DNA of 64,000 bases, taken from Onstottus_B arcticum. Lineage in GTDB: Bacteria; Acidobacteriota; Blastocatellia; UBA7656. This document shows positions 18,088 through 27,239 of this stretch, piece by piece. A model generated the notes under the pieces. It was not told the DNA's origin. It ran no database searches and worked only from the letters and a program-made list of their open reading frames with translations. Positions within the stretch are counted from its first letter, which is position 1. Each line of letters opens with the position of its first letter. A program made the translations under genes and the position numbers. The DNA is taken from assembly GCA_038040485.1 (NCBI GenBank), contig JBBPIE010000030.1:20295-84294 (forward strand), in the 5' to 3' direction.

Positions 18088-18134
18088 CCCCAATCAAAGG
18101 CGCGCGTGCCAAGTTGGAGTCAAGGGGAAGGACC

Positions 18135-18308
18135 ATGATTTTGATAATCTCGTTGGGCGTCTTGAGTACAGCGCTGGGAGTTGGCTTTGGATGGAGCGTT
18201 CTCGAGTTAACGATGCGAGCGTTAGAACGCAGCCTCGATGAGTCACCCCGCCCAGCGCATTCCCTACATCCTGGGCCTGCAATCCTGGGAACTCTGTGGA
18301 AACGTTAG
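18135..18308 (+). CDS. Small single-pass membrane protein (putative)
   Basis: A 57-residue frame beginning MILIISLGVLSTALGVGFGW, a single strong hydrophobic helix, then a charged tail (RALERSLDESPRP). An aaggggaagg purine stretch precedes the ATG. It follows the repeat protein in the same direction after its end hairpin. Not recognised; short length leaves room for doubt. Confidence 0.5.
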   Translation: MILIISLGVLSTALGVGFGWSVLELTMRALERSLDESPRPAHSLHPGPAILGTLWKR

Positions 18309-18394
18309 TTGAGCCCTGTTCTAAAGCGATACTGTGCTTTGCTTTTGCGGCAGCCCTGATTCCTAGCAGACTTGTCCTGGTGTATAGTCCCGCC

Positions 18395-18534
18395 AACTCG
18401 GCAACCATGAGGGAATTTGGATTGTGGCTGTCAAATAACCTCCTCTTCTTCTTTGGTTGAGGGACACAACCATTGAAGGGACGCAGAAAACGGAAGGGAT
18501 AACTCGCCCGAGTTTTCCCTTCCGTTATTTTTTG
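18395..18534 (+). ncRNA. Candidate small RNA ending in an intrinsic terminator
   Basis: A strong terminator closes a 180-base stretch that has no coding capacity. A TATAGT box at 18383-18388 could start a transcript of about 140 bases near 18395, although no good -35 box is seen. Inside, ggttg...caacc can form a hairpin. The sequence does not match SRP RNA, tmRNA, RNase P or a riboswitch class that I can recognise; 6S RNA cannot be excluded. The neighbour upstream is the small membrane ORF, so the terminator could alternatively end that transcript. Confidence 0.35.
18488..18534 (+). terminator. Strong intrinsic terminator
   Basis: aacggaaggg and cccttccgtt pair, with inner aactcg/cgagtt pairing around a two-base centre, followed by ttatttttt. 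This is the clearest rho-independent terminator on the plus strand of the window. Confidence 0.85.
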
Positions 18535-18686
18535 GCCTATACATTTTCTTACCGCTAACCTCTCAACTTGGTCACCTATCGACTGACGGGATCCTGAGGA
18601 CAACCTCCCTGGCGACTCTCGAACGTCGATCGGGCGATCTGGGCAGCCATGCCACTGATTGATGATGCTCTACGTCCTAAGGGTTC

Positions 18687-18715
18687 TTGAAATGAGACGA
18701 GGCGCTCCCTATACT
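18687..18715 (+). promoter_or_regulatory. Sigma-70-type promoter of tRNA-Ser
   Basis: TTGAAA and TATACT with exactly 17 bases between them. The expected start is about 18722, six bases before the mature tRNA 5' end. The agreement with consensus and position makes this a firm promoter call and shows that the host uses a standard -35/-10 signal. Confidence 0.85.
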
Positions 18716-18727
18716 TGAGCCTCGGTT

Positions 18728-18812
18728 GGAGGGGTACCCTAATGGTAAGGAAGCGGTCTTGAAAACCGCCGGGCGAAAGCCCTTGCAGGTTCGAGTCCTG
18801 TCCCCTCCGCCA
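18728..18812 (+). tRNA. tRNA-Ser (anticodon TGA)
   Basis: Acceptor stem GGAGGGG/CCCCTCC, D-arm around taccctaatggta, anticodon stem gcggt/accgc with loop CTTGAAA (anticodon TGA), a long variable arm (cgggcgaaagccc) as expected for serine, T-arm gcagg-ttcgagt-cctgt, discriminator G and encoded CCA. Read UCN serine codons. Confidence 0.95.
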
Positions 18813-18831
18813 CTCGCTCACCCACGCCTGG

Positions 18832-20406
18832 TTACTTCGACTGAAGCCTCCTGCCTTCCGCGCTGAATACCGCGACTGACGCGATGCCGCGAAGACCCTT
18901 CGTCAACTTGCGGGAGTCTCCAACGACGACAATGACCGCAGTCTTGCTCGCGATGTACTTGCGAGCGACTTCCCGCACTTGATCCGCTGACACTGCATCG
19001 ATGCGCGCGCGGTGGGTCTCCAGATAATCGGGCGCAAGTCCCAGCACGCGAGAGTGCAACAGTCGTCCGGCAACGCCCCCCTGAACAGACAAGCTCAGCG
19101 CGAACTGGCCGCTCAGAAACTTCTTCGCGTCTTGCAGTTCCCGATCACTGACCGGTTCTTCCGCGATGCGGTCAAACTCGGCAAGCATCTCTTTGATTGC
19201 TGAGACCGTCACTTCGGTTCGGGTCTGGGAAGTACCGTAGAAAGTCCCAGCTTCCTTCAAAGCGCTTATCGAGCTGTACACGTCGTAGGCGTACCCCTTC
19301 TTCTCTCGAATGTTCATAAAGAGCCTCGATGCCGCACCCGCTCCAAGGATGGCGTCCGCCACTAACAATGCGTAGTAGTCGGAGTCCACGCGTTTTACCG
19401 CAAGCCCCCCGATTCGAAAGTCGGCTTGTTCGGAACCCGGACGGTCGATCAGGTAGATCTTGCGCGCTTCCGCATTGGGCAATCGTGGATGCCCTGCCGT
19501 CCGATGGGCCGCGGGTTTCCCCCAACTGCCGAACAAGTCACGAAGCGTCTTCTCGGTCTTCGAAGAATCGAAGTCGCCGACGACCACAATGGCCGATCCT
19601 TCAGATGTGAAGTTGGACTTGTAGAAGCGCACGATCCCCAACCGCGTCACCGCCCGAACCGCTTGCGGCGTTGGGACTGAGAGTGAATATGGATGTGAGC
19701 CGTAGACGACTTTGTCGAACATCTCGTCGACAAGAAAAGCCGGCTCCTGGCGTTGTACCTTGAGCCGCTCGACGCGGTTGTTCTTGTAGAGCGCGACTTC
19801 GCTTTGAGCAAACGCAGGACGAAGCACCACGTCGGCGAACAGTTCGATCATTCGAGGAACGTTCTCAGAGACGACCACCGCCGACACCTCGGCGTAGTCT
19901 TCATTGACCGAAGACGCAATGCGGCCGCCAAGCGATTCCACTTCGCGAGCCAGCTCACTCCCTGTCCGCGAGCCCGCGCCTTCGGTCAGAAGCTGCGTCG
20001 TTGACTCGGCAAGCGCTACGTAGTTCGCGAGCGCCGCCGATCCGGCCACGCGCGGTGGAGCGAGCGGTATGCCGGCCTCGATTGTAACGAGCGGCACGCG
20101 GTGGTCTTCAACCAAAACGATTGTCAGCCCGTTGTCGAGCGTGATCTGATTCCTTGCGGGGAGCCTGAACGGACGGGCTGGTGGGGGCGCTGGGGGTTGC
20201 TTACGCCATGATTCTGCTGCCTCCTGTGGCGACTGAAATATAAGGGTCTCGCCACCAAGACGCGAAGGGACGCAAAGGACGCAAAGGACACAAAGGACAC
20301 AAAGGACATAAGGGACACGAAGGGCACAAGATAACCTGCTTGAAACTCCTTCCCGTCGCTTGGGTCCCTTATGTCGTTTGGGTCCCTTGTGTTCCCGTGT
20401 GCTCAC
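18832..20406 (-). CDS. M16-family peptidase homologue without zinc site (inactive partner)
   Basis: 524 residues; two M16 half-domains from about residue 80 on. The zinc motif HxxEH of active members is replaced (around TTQLLTEGAGSRTG), so it is the non-catalytic subunit of a two-subunit M16B protease whose active partner is encoded directly upstream. Its GTG start overlaps the partner's TGA (GTGA), so translation is coupled. The first 55 residues are encoded by a word-repeat element: a Lys/Arg-rich start (KGPKRHKGPKRR) and a hydrophobic run of VLC repeats (residues about 31-47), resembling a signal peptide. Without it the protein would have no export signal, while the partner has one. Alternative starts downstream would be GTG codons inside the repeat. 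Confidence 0.88.
   Translation of the reverse strand: MSTREHKGPKRHKGPKRREGVSSRLSCALRVPYVLCVLCVLCVLCVPSRLGGETLIFQSPQEAAESWRKQPPAPPPARPFRLPARNQITLDNGLTIVLVEDHRVPLVTIEAGIPLAPPRVAGSAALANYVALAESTTQLLTEGAGSRTGSELAREVESLGGRIASSVNEDYAEVSAVVVSENVPRMIELFADVVLRPAFAQSEVALYKNNRVERLKVQRQEPAFLVDEMFDKVVYGSHPYSLSVPTPQAVRAVTRLGIVRFYKSNFTSEGSAIVVVGDFDSSKTEKTLRDLFGSWGKPAAHRTAGHPRLPNAEARKIYLIDRPGSEQADFRIGGLAVKRVDSDYYALLVADAILGAGAASRLFMNIREKKGYAYDVYSSISALKEAGTFYGTSQTRTEVTVSAIKEMLAEFDRIAEEPVSDRELQDAKKFLSGQFALSLSVQGGVAGRLLHSRVLGLAPDYLETHRARIDAVSADQVREVARKYIASKTAVIVVVGDSRKLTKGLRGIASVAVFSAEGRRLQSK
20255..20400. repeat. Tandem-word inverted repeat (gacacaaag words) at the M16 gene junction
   Basis: Left side is a series of 9-base words of the type gacgcaaag/gacacaaag/gacataagg; right side has complementary words (gtcccttatgtc, gtcccttgtg). 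Pairing is imperfect. The element sits at the junction of the two M16 genes and is translated as the N-terminus of the downstream one. A sister element is at 38572-38703. Confidence 0.8.
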
Positions 20407-21767
20407 TGCTTTTCCTTTGCCGGACGGATAAATAGCACCGCCCGATTCGCGGAGCCAAAGTACCGCTTTGCCGCTTCGCGAATCTGTTCGGGAGTCACCG
20501 CCAGATACCGGTCGATCTCGGTGTTGATCAACGAAGGTTCGCCATCAAACATCGCGAATTCCGCAAGCGCAAGCGCACGCCCCAACGGCGTTTGAAGGCT
20601 CGAGAACTCGCCTTCCGAACCGGCCGCAAAACGAGCAAGCCGATACTGGTTCTTCACTTTGCTAAGTTCGGCGGGCGTGACTCCTTCGTTCTTGACGCGT
20701 TCGATCTCGGCGTCGATCAGCGCCTCGACCGCTTCAGGTTTCACCTTCGCTTTGTGAATGGCGAGCACTGCGACCTGTCCCGGGCCGCGCCGGGCTTCGA
20801 GCGTCCCGGTTACTTCGAGCGCCACTTCTTTCTCCTTTACAAGCACCCGATACACGCGAGCGCTTTCGCCGTCGAACAACATCGTCTTCAGCAAAGCGAT
20901 CGCATAGAAGTCCGCTGAGTTGCGCGCTGGAATCTTCCACGCGATGGCAAGCGCCGGAACCTGGGCGAGCGGATCCGTAGTGACCGTTTTAGGTTGCGCG
21001 ACGGCCTGCGCCTCCGAGACGTCGACCGGCGGCGGCCGCTCGCGTCGAGGGATCGCGCCAAAGTATTTGCGGACGAGCGTTTCGGCTTGAGCCGAATCGA
21101 TGTCCCCGGCTATCGCAAGCACCGCGTTGTTGGGCGCGTAGTAGGTATCGAAGAACTGTTTCACGTCCGTGATGCTTGCGGCGTCGAGGTCTTCCATCGA
21201 GCCGATGGTCGAATGCGAGTTGGCCCAGTTGCCGAAGACCATCTCGTCCATCTTGAGCAGCGCCGGCCAGTAAGCCTGGTTGTCATAGCTGAGCCGCTTT
21301 TCTTCTTTGACGGCTTCCTTCTGGTTCTGAAGATTCTCGGGGGTGATTTTCAGCGAGCGCATCCGGTCGCTCTCGAGCCACAATGCCAGCTCGAGTTGAT
21401 TCGAGGGAAGATAGTCGTAGTAGTTTGTGAAGTCGGCGTGAGTCGAAGCGTTCAGGGTGCCGCCGTTGCTCTCGATGTATTTGAAGTGCTCGGCCTTGCC
21501 GATGTTTTCCGAACCTTGAAACATCATGTGCTCGAACAGATGCGCAAAGCCCGACCGGCCCTTGACCTCGTTGCGCGAGCCCACGTCGTAGTAGACGGCT
21601 ACGGCAACGACTGGCGCGGAGTGGTCTTCGGAGAGAAGAACCCGCAGCCCGTTGTCGAGTTGGAATTGGGTGAAGGGCGCTTTGAAAGCTTGCGATCCTG
21701 CGTAGGCAATGCTCGCAAAGAGAATTAGGGTAAGCGTGATATGGCGTGTAACGGATTTGGCAATCAT
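20403..21767 (-). CDS. M16-family zinc metallopeptidase (active subunit)
   Basis: 454 residues with a signal peptide (about 1-27, HITLTLILFASIAYAGSQA), so periplasmic or envelope-located. The inverted zinc motif HLFEH (His76, Glu79, His80) and the third ligand in the KEEKRLS segment (Glu155/156) are present, followed by the second M16 half. Family members degrade peptides or process proteins as a heterodimer with the inactive partner, whose gene overlaps by four bases. It follows the Fic gene by 14 bases on the same strand, though a functional link with Fic is not implied. Confidence 0.93.
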   Translation of the reverse strand: MIAKSVTRHITLTLILFASIAYAGSQAFKAPFTQFQLDNGLRVLLSEDHSAPVVAVAVYYDVGSRNEVKGRSGFAHLFEHMMFQGSENIGKAEHFKYIESNGGTLNASTHADFTNYYDYLPSNQLELALWLESDRMRSLKITPENLQNQKEAVKEEKRLSYDNQAYWPALLKMDEMVFGNWANSHSTIGSMEDLDAASITDVKQFFDTYYAPNNAVLAIAGDIDSAQAETLVRKYFGAIPRRERPPPVDVSEAQAVAQPKTVTTDPLAQVPALAIAWKIPARNSADFYAIALLKTMLFDGESARVYRVLVKEKEVALEVTGTLEARRGPGQVAVLAIHKAKVKPEAVEALIDAEIERVKNEGVTPAELSKVKNQYRLARFAAGSEGEFSSLQTPLGRALALAEFAMFDGEPSLINTEIDRYLAVTPEQIREAAKRYFGSANRAVLFIRPAKEKQ

Positions 21768-21781
21768 GAAAAGCGACGATC

Positions 21782-23221
21782 TTAATAGCCTTTCTTCCTA
21801 AGCGATTCGGCAGCCGCCGCGGATAACTCTGCAAGCATTTCTCCCACGAGCTTTTGCACCCAAATGGACAACCGCATGCGCAATGCAGTATTCGGCTCAG
21901 GTAATAGCGCGGTAACCCGAGCTTCGAACAACTCGTGCGAGTTCAAGTCCTGAATCGTCAGATCATCATCAACGCCGCAGTCCTTTGGTACCTCTACTCC
22001 AAACGAGCGGGTCAGCTTGGCGTCAGCCGGGCCCGGCGTGCTGACATTAACTTTTAAGACCCGTCCGAGTGGCAATGGAAGACGAGAGCTTGGATTTGCC
22101 AAGTCGTACCGGACACTGTCGACGCGAAGATCGTACTTCAGTTGGACTCCAGCAGATTCTTTGGCAGTCTTTAACTGAGCAGAGGTCTCCTGCTTAAGAA
22201 GCTCGATGAACTTGAATGCTGCCTGATCGATTTCTCGATGGGTATAGCCACCCTTGGTCTTGTACAGCCTCTTAATCTCGGCGACTGCCTCATCGATCGA
22301 TGTTACCGCCGCCGCCCGGACGCTCTCACTTGCCATCTGAAGCGCGTCGAAAGCACGCTCGAGCGTGAAATCGACGAATGCTTGATAGTCCCCCGTGTCC
22401 GCAGTTTGTAGCCCATCAAGATAGTCACCGCGATTGTCGACCAGGATCAAAAGCGGTATTGATTCCGCTCGAAACGTAAAGACTGACCCTAAGGCCCTCG
22501 CAACGCGTCCGTTTCCATCTGCAAACGGATGGATCGCAACAAACGCATAATGAGCATACGCGGCTTGTAAGACGGGATGGGCCTCCCCGAACTCCTGACT
22601 TCTGAGTTCCTGGCAAAACCGAAACATCTCGGTCGGGGTGATATCAACCGGTGCATACGAATGAAACGAGCCGTCCGCCAGGAGCGGGTGGTTTGGCAAG
22701 AGCTTGTACGCGCCCTTCGGAAGCGCTTGTTCTTGCCATCCGATCTCGGTCCAGACTCGATAGGTTTCCTGTGCCTCGCATATCTGCGCGTGAAGCTCCC
22801 AAATCCAGGCTTCTGCAATCGGCACAGCTCCCGTGGCGAAGTCCAGGATGTGATCATATGCGTTGAGTTGAGCCTGAAACAAAGCTCTGACTTGCGGTCC
22901 TCTCTCGTCAAGCGCCGCTTCCCACATTAGCGATTGCACGGCAACCGTCATCGTGAAGCCTCGGTCTGTTGCGTAAAGGCCCTCGATGGCTCCCGTGTCA
23001 AAGGCTGCTGCCCGTCGCGCGATCTCAAGCGCCCTTGGCATTAGCTCAGGCGAGCGATCCCGCAGCTTTTTGAGTTCACCAACATAACGGTCCCATCGCG
23101 TGACATCGATGGACGACGCCGCAACCCACTCGGCAAACGAGGGGAAGGGTTTATACAGAGCATCGGCCCTGCGCGGGTCGATCTGCAATTTTTGATCGGA
23201 TGTTGATTCCACTGAACTCAC
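21782..23221 (-). CDS. Fic-domain protein with N-terminal inhibitory motif
   Basis: Fic enzymes transfer AMP (or related groups) to target proteins. The core motif HPFADGNGRVAR (His231) is intact, so it is probably active. An inhibitory helix matching (S/T)xxxE(G/N), TGAIEG at residues 76-81, marks a class II, self-inhibited Fic. The C-terminal 200 residues carry a winged-helix-like region (YKTKGGYTHREIDQAAFKFI) and a beta-rich end. Start is a GTG; a second GTG three codons downstream has a better-spaced AGGGTGA and may be the true one. Base use looks less G/C-rich than neighbouring genes, hinting at transfer; targets unknown. Confidence 0.9.
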   Translation of the reverse strand: MSSVESTSDQKLQIDPRRADALYKPFPSFAEWVAASSIDVTRWDRYVGELKKLRDRSPELMPRALEIARRAAAFDTGAIEGLYATDRGFTMTVAVQSLMWEAALDERGPQVRALFQAQLNAYDHILDFATGAVPIAEAWIWELHAQICEAQETYRVWTEIGWQEQALPKGAYKLLPNHPLLADGSFHSYAPVDITPTEMFRFCQELRSQEFGEAHPVLQAAYAHYAFVAIHPFADGNGRVARALGSVFTFRAESIPLLILVDNRGDYLDGLQTADTGDYQAFVDFTLERAFDALQMASESVRAAAVTSIDEAVAEIKRLYKTKGGYTHREIDQAAFKFIELLKQETSAQLKTAKESAGVQLKYDLRVDSVRYDLANPSSRLPLPLGRVLKVNVSTPGPADAKLTRSFGVEVPKDCGVDDDLTIQDLNSHELFEARVTALLPEPNTALRMRLSIWVQKLVGEMLAELSAAAAESLRKKGY

Positions 23222-23300
23222 CCTACGTTCTTAGTGACACTCATTCACAAGAACTAGCCTAGTGTAGGCGGCGTGGGTTCAATTTTCAAACCTTGTATTC

Positions 23301-23327
23301 AAAAGAAAAGGGCGGCTGGCGCCGCCC
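23301..23327 (-). terminator. Intrinsic terminator of the TPR gene
   Basis: On the minus strand GGGCGGC-GCCA-GCCGCCC forms a perfect seven-pair stem followed by TTTTCTTTT. It lies 29 bases after the stop of the TPR gene. Clear rho-independent form. Confidence 0.9.
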
Positions 23328-23355
23328 ATTCGAGATTCATCTACGCTCGACTTCT

Positions 23356-24636
23356 TCAAGCCTTGAGTTTCTTCTTCGCTTCCGGATAAGAGATCGCTCT
23401 CTCCAGCGTGAGCTGGTTGAACTCGGTTATCTCCTTGAACAGCTTTTGCGCGTTGGCCGGGTCGCCTGCCTTGTCGTAAGCGCGCGCAAGCAGCAGCTTG
23501 TGGAACGGGTCAGTCAGATCACTTTGTTTCAGGTGCTCGACCGCCTTCGCGTAGTCGCCGGCTTCAAGCTTCAAGTACCCGGCGAGGTAGTGGTAGGCAG
23601 GCAGATACTGCTCGCCGTCCTTGCCGCCTTCCTCGATCATCTTCTTGATCAGCTCCGCTTCTTTCCATGCCTGTTCGCGCTTGCCCATCTTTGCCAGCGC
23701 GCGGGCCATTCCGTGATGCATCCGGCCGAGCCACGTTTTCTTTTGCACTTCGTCAATGTTGCTGCCGGGTATTGTGTCGTAGCCGCTCTGGTAAGCCTTG
23801 ATCGCTTCTTCGGGCTTGCCAAATTCCAGATGCAATCGCGCGATCGAATTCCAGATGAAGACCGCCGGGAACTGTTGCTGCTGCGGCGAACGATTGTATT
23901 CCGCTTGATAGGCCTCCAGCGTTTTCAACGCGGACTTAATGTCGCCCTGGTAGATGTGCGCGTAAGCGAGGCCGTAGTTGGGGCCAAACGGCGCCGAGTC
24001 TTTGACCTGCTTGGCTAGCGACTTATTGAAGGACTCGCGCGCCTTACCGTAGTCGCCTCTCAGCAATTCGATGTTGCCAAGAAACGTATAAACGCGCGGC
24101 GTGCTGCCGTCGAGCTGAATCGCTCTCTCAAACGCCGCCTTCGCTTCGTCGAGCTTGCCCATGTTTGTGTAGACCTGCCCAAGCAGCATCTGCACCATCC
24201 GGTCTTCCGGGTATGTTTTGGCGAGATCGAGGAAGATGGTAAGCGCTTCGTTGAGCTTCTGGGCGCGGGTAAGCAGGACGGCTTCGATGTAACGGCGCTC
24301 GCCATCCGAAGCGTTCTTCGCAAGCTCGACCGCTTTGTCGGCAAACGGCCTTGCCTCGGCTGGCGTGTTGGAGGTTGTGGCCAGCAGATAGTAGCCAAAC
24401 GCGAAGTTCGGGTCGGCGGCTACTGCTTTTTTGGCCAGCTCATTCACTTGCGGCCCGAACTGAAATGTCTCGATCCGATTGACTATTTGAGCGACCGACT
24501 CCTTTGCTTCTTTGGAGTTGGTCGTGAACTCGATCTTCTTTCCGTTCGTACCCGTTGAGCCGAAGCCGCTGACGGCGACGGTCAACAAAGCGGCTGCTAC
24601 GGCTGAGATTCCAAGCGCATACTTGTTGACTTTCAT
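23356..24636 (-). CDS. Exported TPR protein
   Basis: About 426 residues: a signal peptide (MKVNKYALGISAVAAALLTV...), then ten or so TPR units across the whole chain (QMLLGQVYTNMGKLDEAKAA, YTFLGNIELLRGDYGKARES, YHYLAGYLKLEAGDYAKAVE). The ATG at 24636 has AAGGAG-CGAGGA before it and gives a proper signal peptide, so it is preferred to the ATG 12 codons upstream. Proteins of this type are common in Acidobacteriota and are assumed to be periplasmic scaffolds; no enzymatic domain is visible. It has its own terminator. Confidence 0.85.
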   Translation of the reverse strand: MKVNKYALGISAVAAALLTVAVSGFGSTGTNGKKIEFTTNSKEAKESVAQIVNRIETFQFGPQVNELAKKAVAADPNFAFGYYLLATTSNTPAEARPFADKAVELAKNASDGERRYIEAVLLTRAQKLNEALTIFLDLAKTYPEDRMVQMLLGQVYTNMGKLDEAKAAFERAIQLDGSTPRVYTFLGNIELLRGDYGKARESFNKSLAKQVKDSAPFGPNYGLAYAHIYQGDIKSALKTLEAYQAEYNRSPQQQQFPAVFIWNSIARLHLEFGKPEEAIKAYQSGYDTIPGSNIDEVQKKTWLGRMHHGMARALAKMGKREQAWKEAELIKKMIEEGGKDGEQYLPAYHYLAGYLKLEAGDYAKAVEHLKQSDLTDPFHKLLLARAYDKAGDPANAQKLFKEITEFNQLTLERAISYPEAKKKLKA

Positions 24637-24795
24637 TTGTCCTCGCTCCTTGTGGAAAGTATTGCTCTTCATCCGGCAATAGGCGGGTCGGGCACGAAGC
24701 GCGTATCTTTGCCGGAAACCATTTTAACGTATCGGCCGCAGGCGGGGTTCTTGTTAGTTGTAATAAGTTTGTAAAACCTGGATTAAGGGTACGGT

Positions 24796-26028
24796 CTAGG
24801 AAATCACGCCGAGGCGGCGGCCTACCTTCTGGAACGCTTCAAGCGCGCGGTCAAGATCTCCTCGAGTGTGCGCTCCGGAAATCTGCGCGCGCAGGCGAGC
24901 TTCGCCCTTTGGCACGACCGGGTACCAGAGCCCTTTGACGTACACGCCTTCCTTCAAAAGCTCCTGGCTCATGTCCTGAGCGACCGCTGCTTCGCCGAGC
25001 ATGACCGGCACGATCGGGTGACGGCCTTCGATGATCGTGAAGCCCAACTCGACGATCCGCCGCCGAAAGTACTCGGTGTTCTCGCGAAGTTGGTTCACGA
25101 TCGAGGAGTCTTCTTCGATCATTCGGATTGCTTCGATCGACGCTACGACTACAGACGGCGGCATTGTGTTTGAGAATGTGTAAGGCCGTGACTTCTGCCG
25201 CAGGAACTCGATCAGCGGCGCGCGGCCCGCAATAAAGCCTCCCGAAGCGCCGCCTAATGCTTTTCCAAAAGTCCCGGTCACCACATCAACCTGCCCGAAG
25301 ACGCCAAGCTCTTCTATCGTTCCTCTCCCGGTTTTTCCCAACGCGCCGGTCGCGTGCGATTCGTCGACAAACAGCAAAGCGTCGTGCTCGCGCGCAAGTT
25401 TCACAAGTTCAGCCAGCGGCGCGAGCAGCCCTTCCATCGAGAACACGCCATCGGTCGCGATGATCTTGATGCGATAGTTCTTGCCGCGATCTTCTTCCAG
25501 CATATCGCGCAGATGACCTACGTCGCCGTTCCGATACAGCCGCGAGACGGTTTGTTTCGCTACAGCCCTGCACAGACGCACGCCGTCGATGATGCTCGCA
25601 TGATTGAGCTGGTCGCTGTAGATCACATCCTGGTAGTCGCTTTGACCAAAATCATTCGCAAGCAGCGCGGTGAAGAACGCTTCGTTAGCCGCAAAGCATG
25701 AAGAATGAAGGATCGCGGCTTCGCAACCGACGAACTTGGCAATGCGCTGTTCGAGCTCGAAGTGAATCGGTTCAGTCCCGCAGAGAAACCGGACGCTTGC
25801 CATCCCGTAGCCCCACTCATCCAACCCGCGATGCGCGGCAGCTTTGATGCGCGGATGATTCGACAGCCCGAGGTAGTTGTTCGAAGCGAGCATCACGACT
25901 TGCTTGCCTTCGACTGTGACCAGTCCGCCTTGTTCGCTTTCCAGTGGGACTTCGTATTTGAAGGTCTTGGCTTCTTTGATGTTTTCGAGTTCGCCCGCGA
26001 GTGTTGAGTAGAGTTCGTTGGAGTTCAT
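24796..26028 (-). CDS. kbl: Glycine C-acetyltransferase (2-amino-3-ketobutyrate CoA ligase)
   Basis: PLP enzyme of the alpha-oxoamine synthase family that joins or splits glycine plus acetyl-CoA and 2-amino-3-ketobutyrate in threonine breakdown. 410 residues, normal for the family. GMASVRFLCGTEPIHFELE is the Kbl-type signature that separates it from BioF; the PLP lysine is Lys256 in GTFGKALGG, and DESHATGALGKTGRG is the cofactor-binding region. GAGGAGAACG precedes the ATG. No threonine dehydrogenase gene is adjacent. BioF-like or sphingolipid-type activity cannot be fully excluded. Confidence 0.88.
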   Translation of the reverse strand: MNSNELYSTLAGELENIKEAKTFKYEVPLESEQGGLVTVEGKQVVMLASNNYLGLSNHPRIKAAAHRGLDEWGYGMASVRFLCGTEPIHFELEQRIAKFVGCEAAILHSSCFAANEAFFTALLANDFGQSDYQDVIYSDQLNHASIIDGVRLCRAVAKQTVSRLYRNGDVGHLRDMLEEDRGKNYRIKIIATDGVFSMEGLLAPLAELVKLAREHDALLFVDESHATGALGKTGRGTIEELGVFGQVDVVTGTFGKALGGASGGFIAGRAPLIEFLRQKSRPYTFSNTMPPSVVVASIEAIRMIEEDSSIVNQLRENTEYFRRRIVELGFTIIEGRHPIVPVMLGEAAVAQDMSQELLKEGVYVKGLWYPVVPKGEARLRAQISGAHTRGDLDRALEAFQKVGRRLGVIS

Positions 26029-26237
26029 CGTTCTCCTCGACTGTTGGAAACGTGGTTCATTAGCTTACTCTGGAGTTGGTTTTGGATTCAAACCGTCTTC
26101 CGGCCAGGAACGGCGATTCCGACCGCAAAGTTGCTGCCGTCCTCCGCGTTGCAGAGATGTTTCCAACAATTGCTTCATGGTATATAACGGTCGAGCAGTT
26201 TTGGCGACTTCTAACACCATCGATGAGGAGAACCAAT

Positions 26238-27131
26238 ATGACAAAGCGATGTGTTCCTTTTCTCGTAGCCGCGTGTTTGATTCTTTCCATCTCGACGACC
26301 TCGCTCTCTTGGGGACCGGGCGGGCACATGATGGTCGCGTCGATTGCCTTCAAGCGCCTGAATCCAACTGCCAAGGCCCGAGCCAAGAAGCTGCTGGCGG
26401 TTCCGATCAACCCCTGTGACGTCACAAAACAGAGTCCCGACTTCGTCAACGCCGCTCATTGGGGGGATGACGTCAGACCCAGCCTCGGTTTTGAATTCGC
26501 TCCAAGTCTCCACTACGTCGACTATCCGTTCGCGACTGACGGCACGCCGCTGCCCGATGTGCCTGAGGAGCAAAACATCATCAAGGCTCTCGAGCATTAC
26601 GTCGACGTGCTCAAGAACAGCATCGACACCAACGAGCAGGCTCAGGCGTTGCGGTTTGTCATTCACTTTGTCGGCGACATCCACCAGCCGCTCCATTGCG
26701 CCACCCGGGTAGACAGCGCGCATCCGAAGGGCGATCAGGGCGGCAACCTGTTTGTCATCAAGATCAACGGGAACGACGTGAAGCTCCACAGCTACTGGGA
26801 CGGAGGGCTCGACAGCTTTCCGAAGGGAGGCCCGCCGCCGGCCTACACTCCTCCGGCGCTGAGCAAGATCGGACCGGCGGTGACCCTTGCGCTACAAGGG
26901 CATCCCGACACTGACCCGGATCTGAAACTGGATGATCCGTTCAACTATCAGGCCTGGTCAAAGGAGAGCGAGGCTCTTGCGAAGAATTCCGTTTACGACG
27001 GCATCGCCGCGGGACAGACCCCGAGCACCGCGTACAAGACTCGAGGCGTAGAGGTCGTGCGGAAGCGAGTCGCCTTCGGAGGGTATCGTCTTGCTGCGTT
27101 ATTGAACGCGATCTGGCCCGACGCTCATTGA
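26238..27131 (+). CDS. Secreted S1/P1-type nuclease
   Basis: 297 residues from the ATG at 26238, which has GAGGAG seven bases upstream. The signal peptide (VPFLVAACLILSISTTSLS) is cleaved just before Trp in WGPGGH, placing Trp at the mature N-terminus, exactly as needed for the tri-zinc site of S1/P1 nucleases. Other ligands are visible: HWGDD, LHYVDYP, HFVGDIHQPLHC, GGN and LHSYWD. Such enzymes digest single-stranded DNA/RNA outside the cytoplasm for nutrient (phosphate) gain. All metal ligands appear intact. Monocistronic. Confidence 0.93.
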   Translation: MTKRCVPFLVAACLILSISTTSLSWGPGGHMMVASIAFKRLNPTAKARAKKLLAVPINPCDVTKQSPDFVNAAHWGDDVRPSLGFEFAPSLHYVDYPFATDGTPLPDVPEEQNIIKALEHYVDVLKNSIDTNEQAQALRFVIHFVGDIHQPLHCATRVDSAHPKGDQGGNLFVIKINGNDVKLHSYWDGGLDSFPKGGPPPAYTPPALSKIGPAVTLALQGHPDTDPDLKLDDPFNYQAWSKESEALAKNSVYDGIAAGQTPSTAYKTRGVEVVRKRVAFGGYRLAALLNAIWPDAH

Positions 27132-27239
27132 TTGTTGGTAGTAAGTACAGGGAGGCTCGATATCACGGTTGTTCACGCGTCGTCATTTGCTCGGGCTCGC
27201 GGACTGGTGAGGGGAACAGTCTTGCTGATGCAGATGTGG

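Noticed and set aside
18728..18812. tRNA-Ser as integration site of a genomic island
   Set aside because: No integrase, no repeated tRNA 3' end and no clear boundary were seen.
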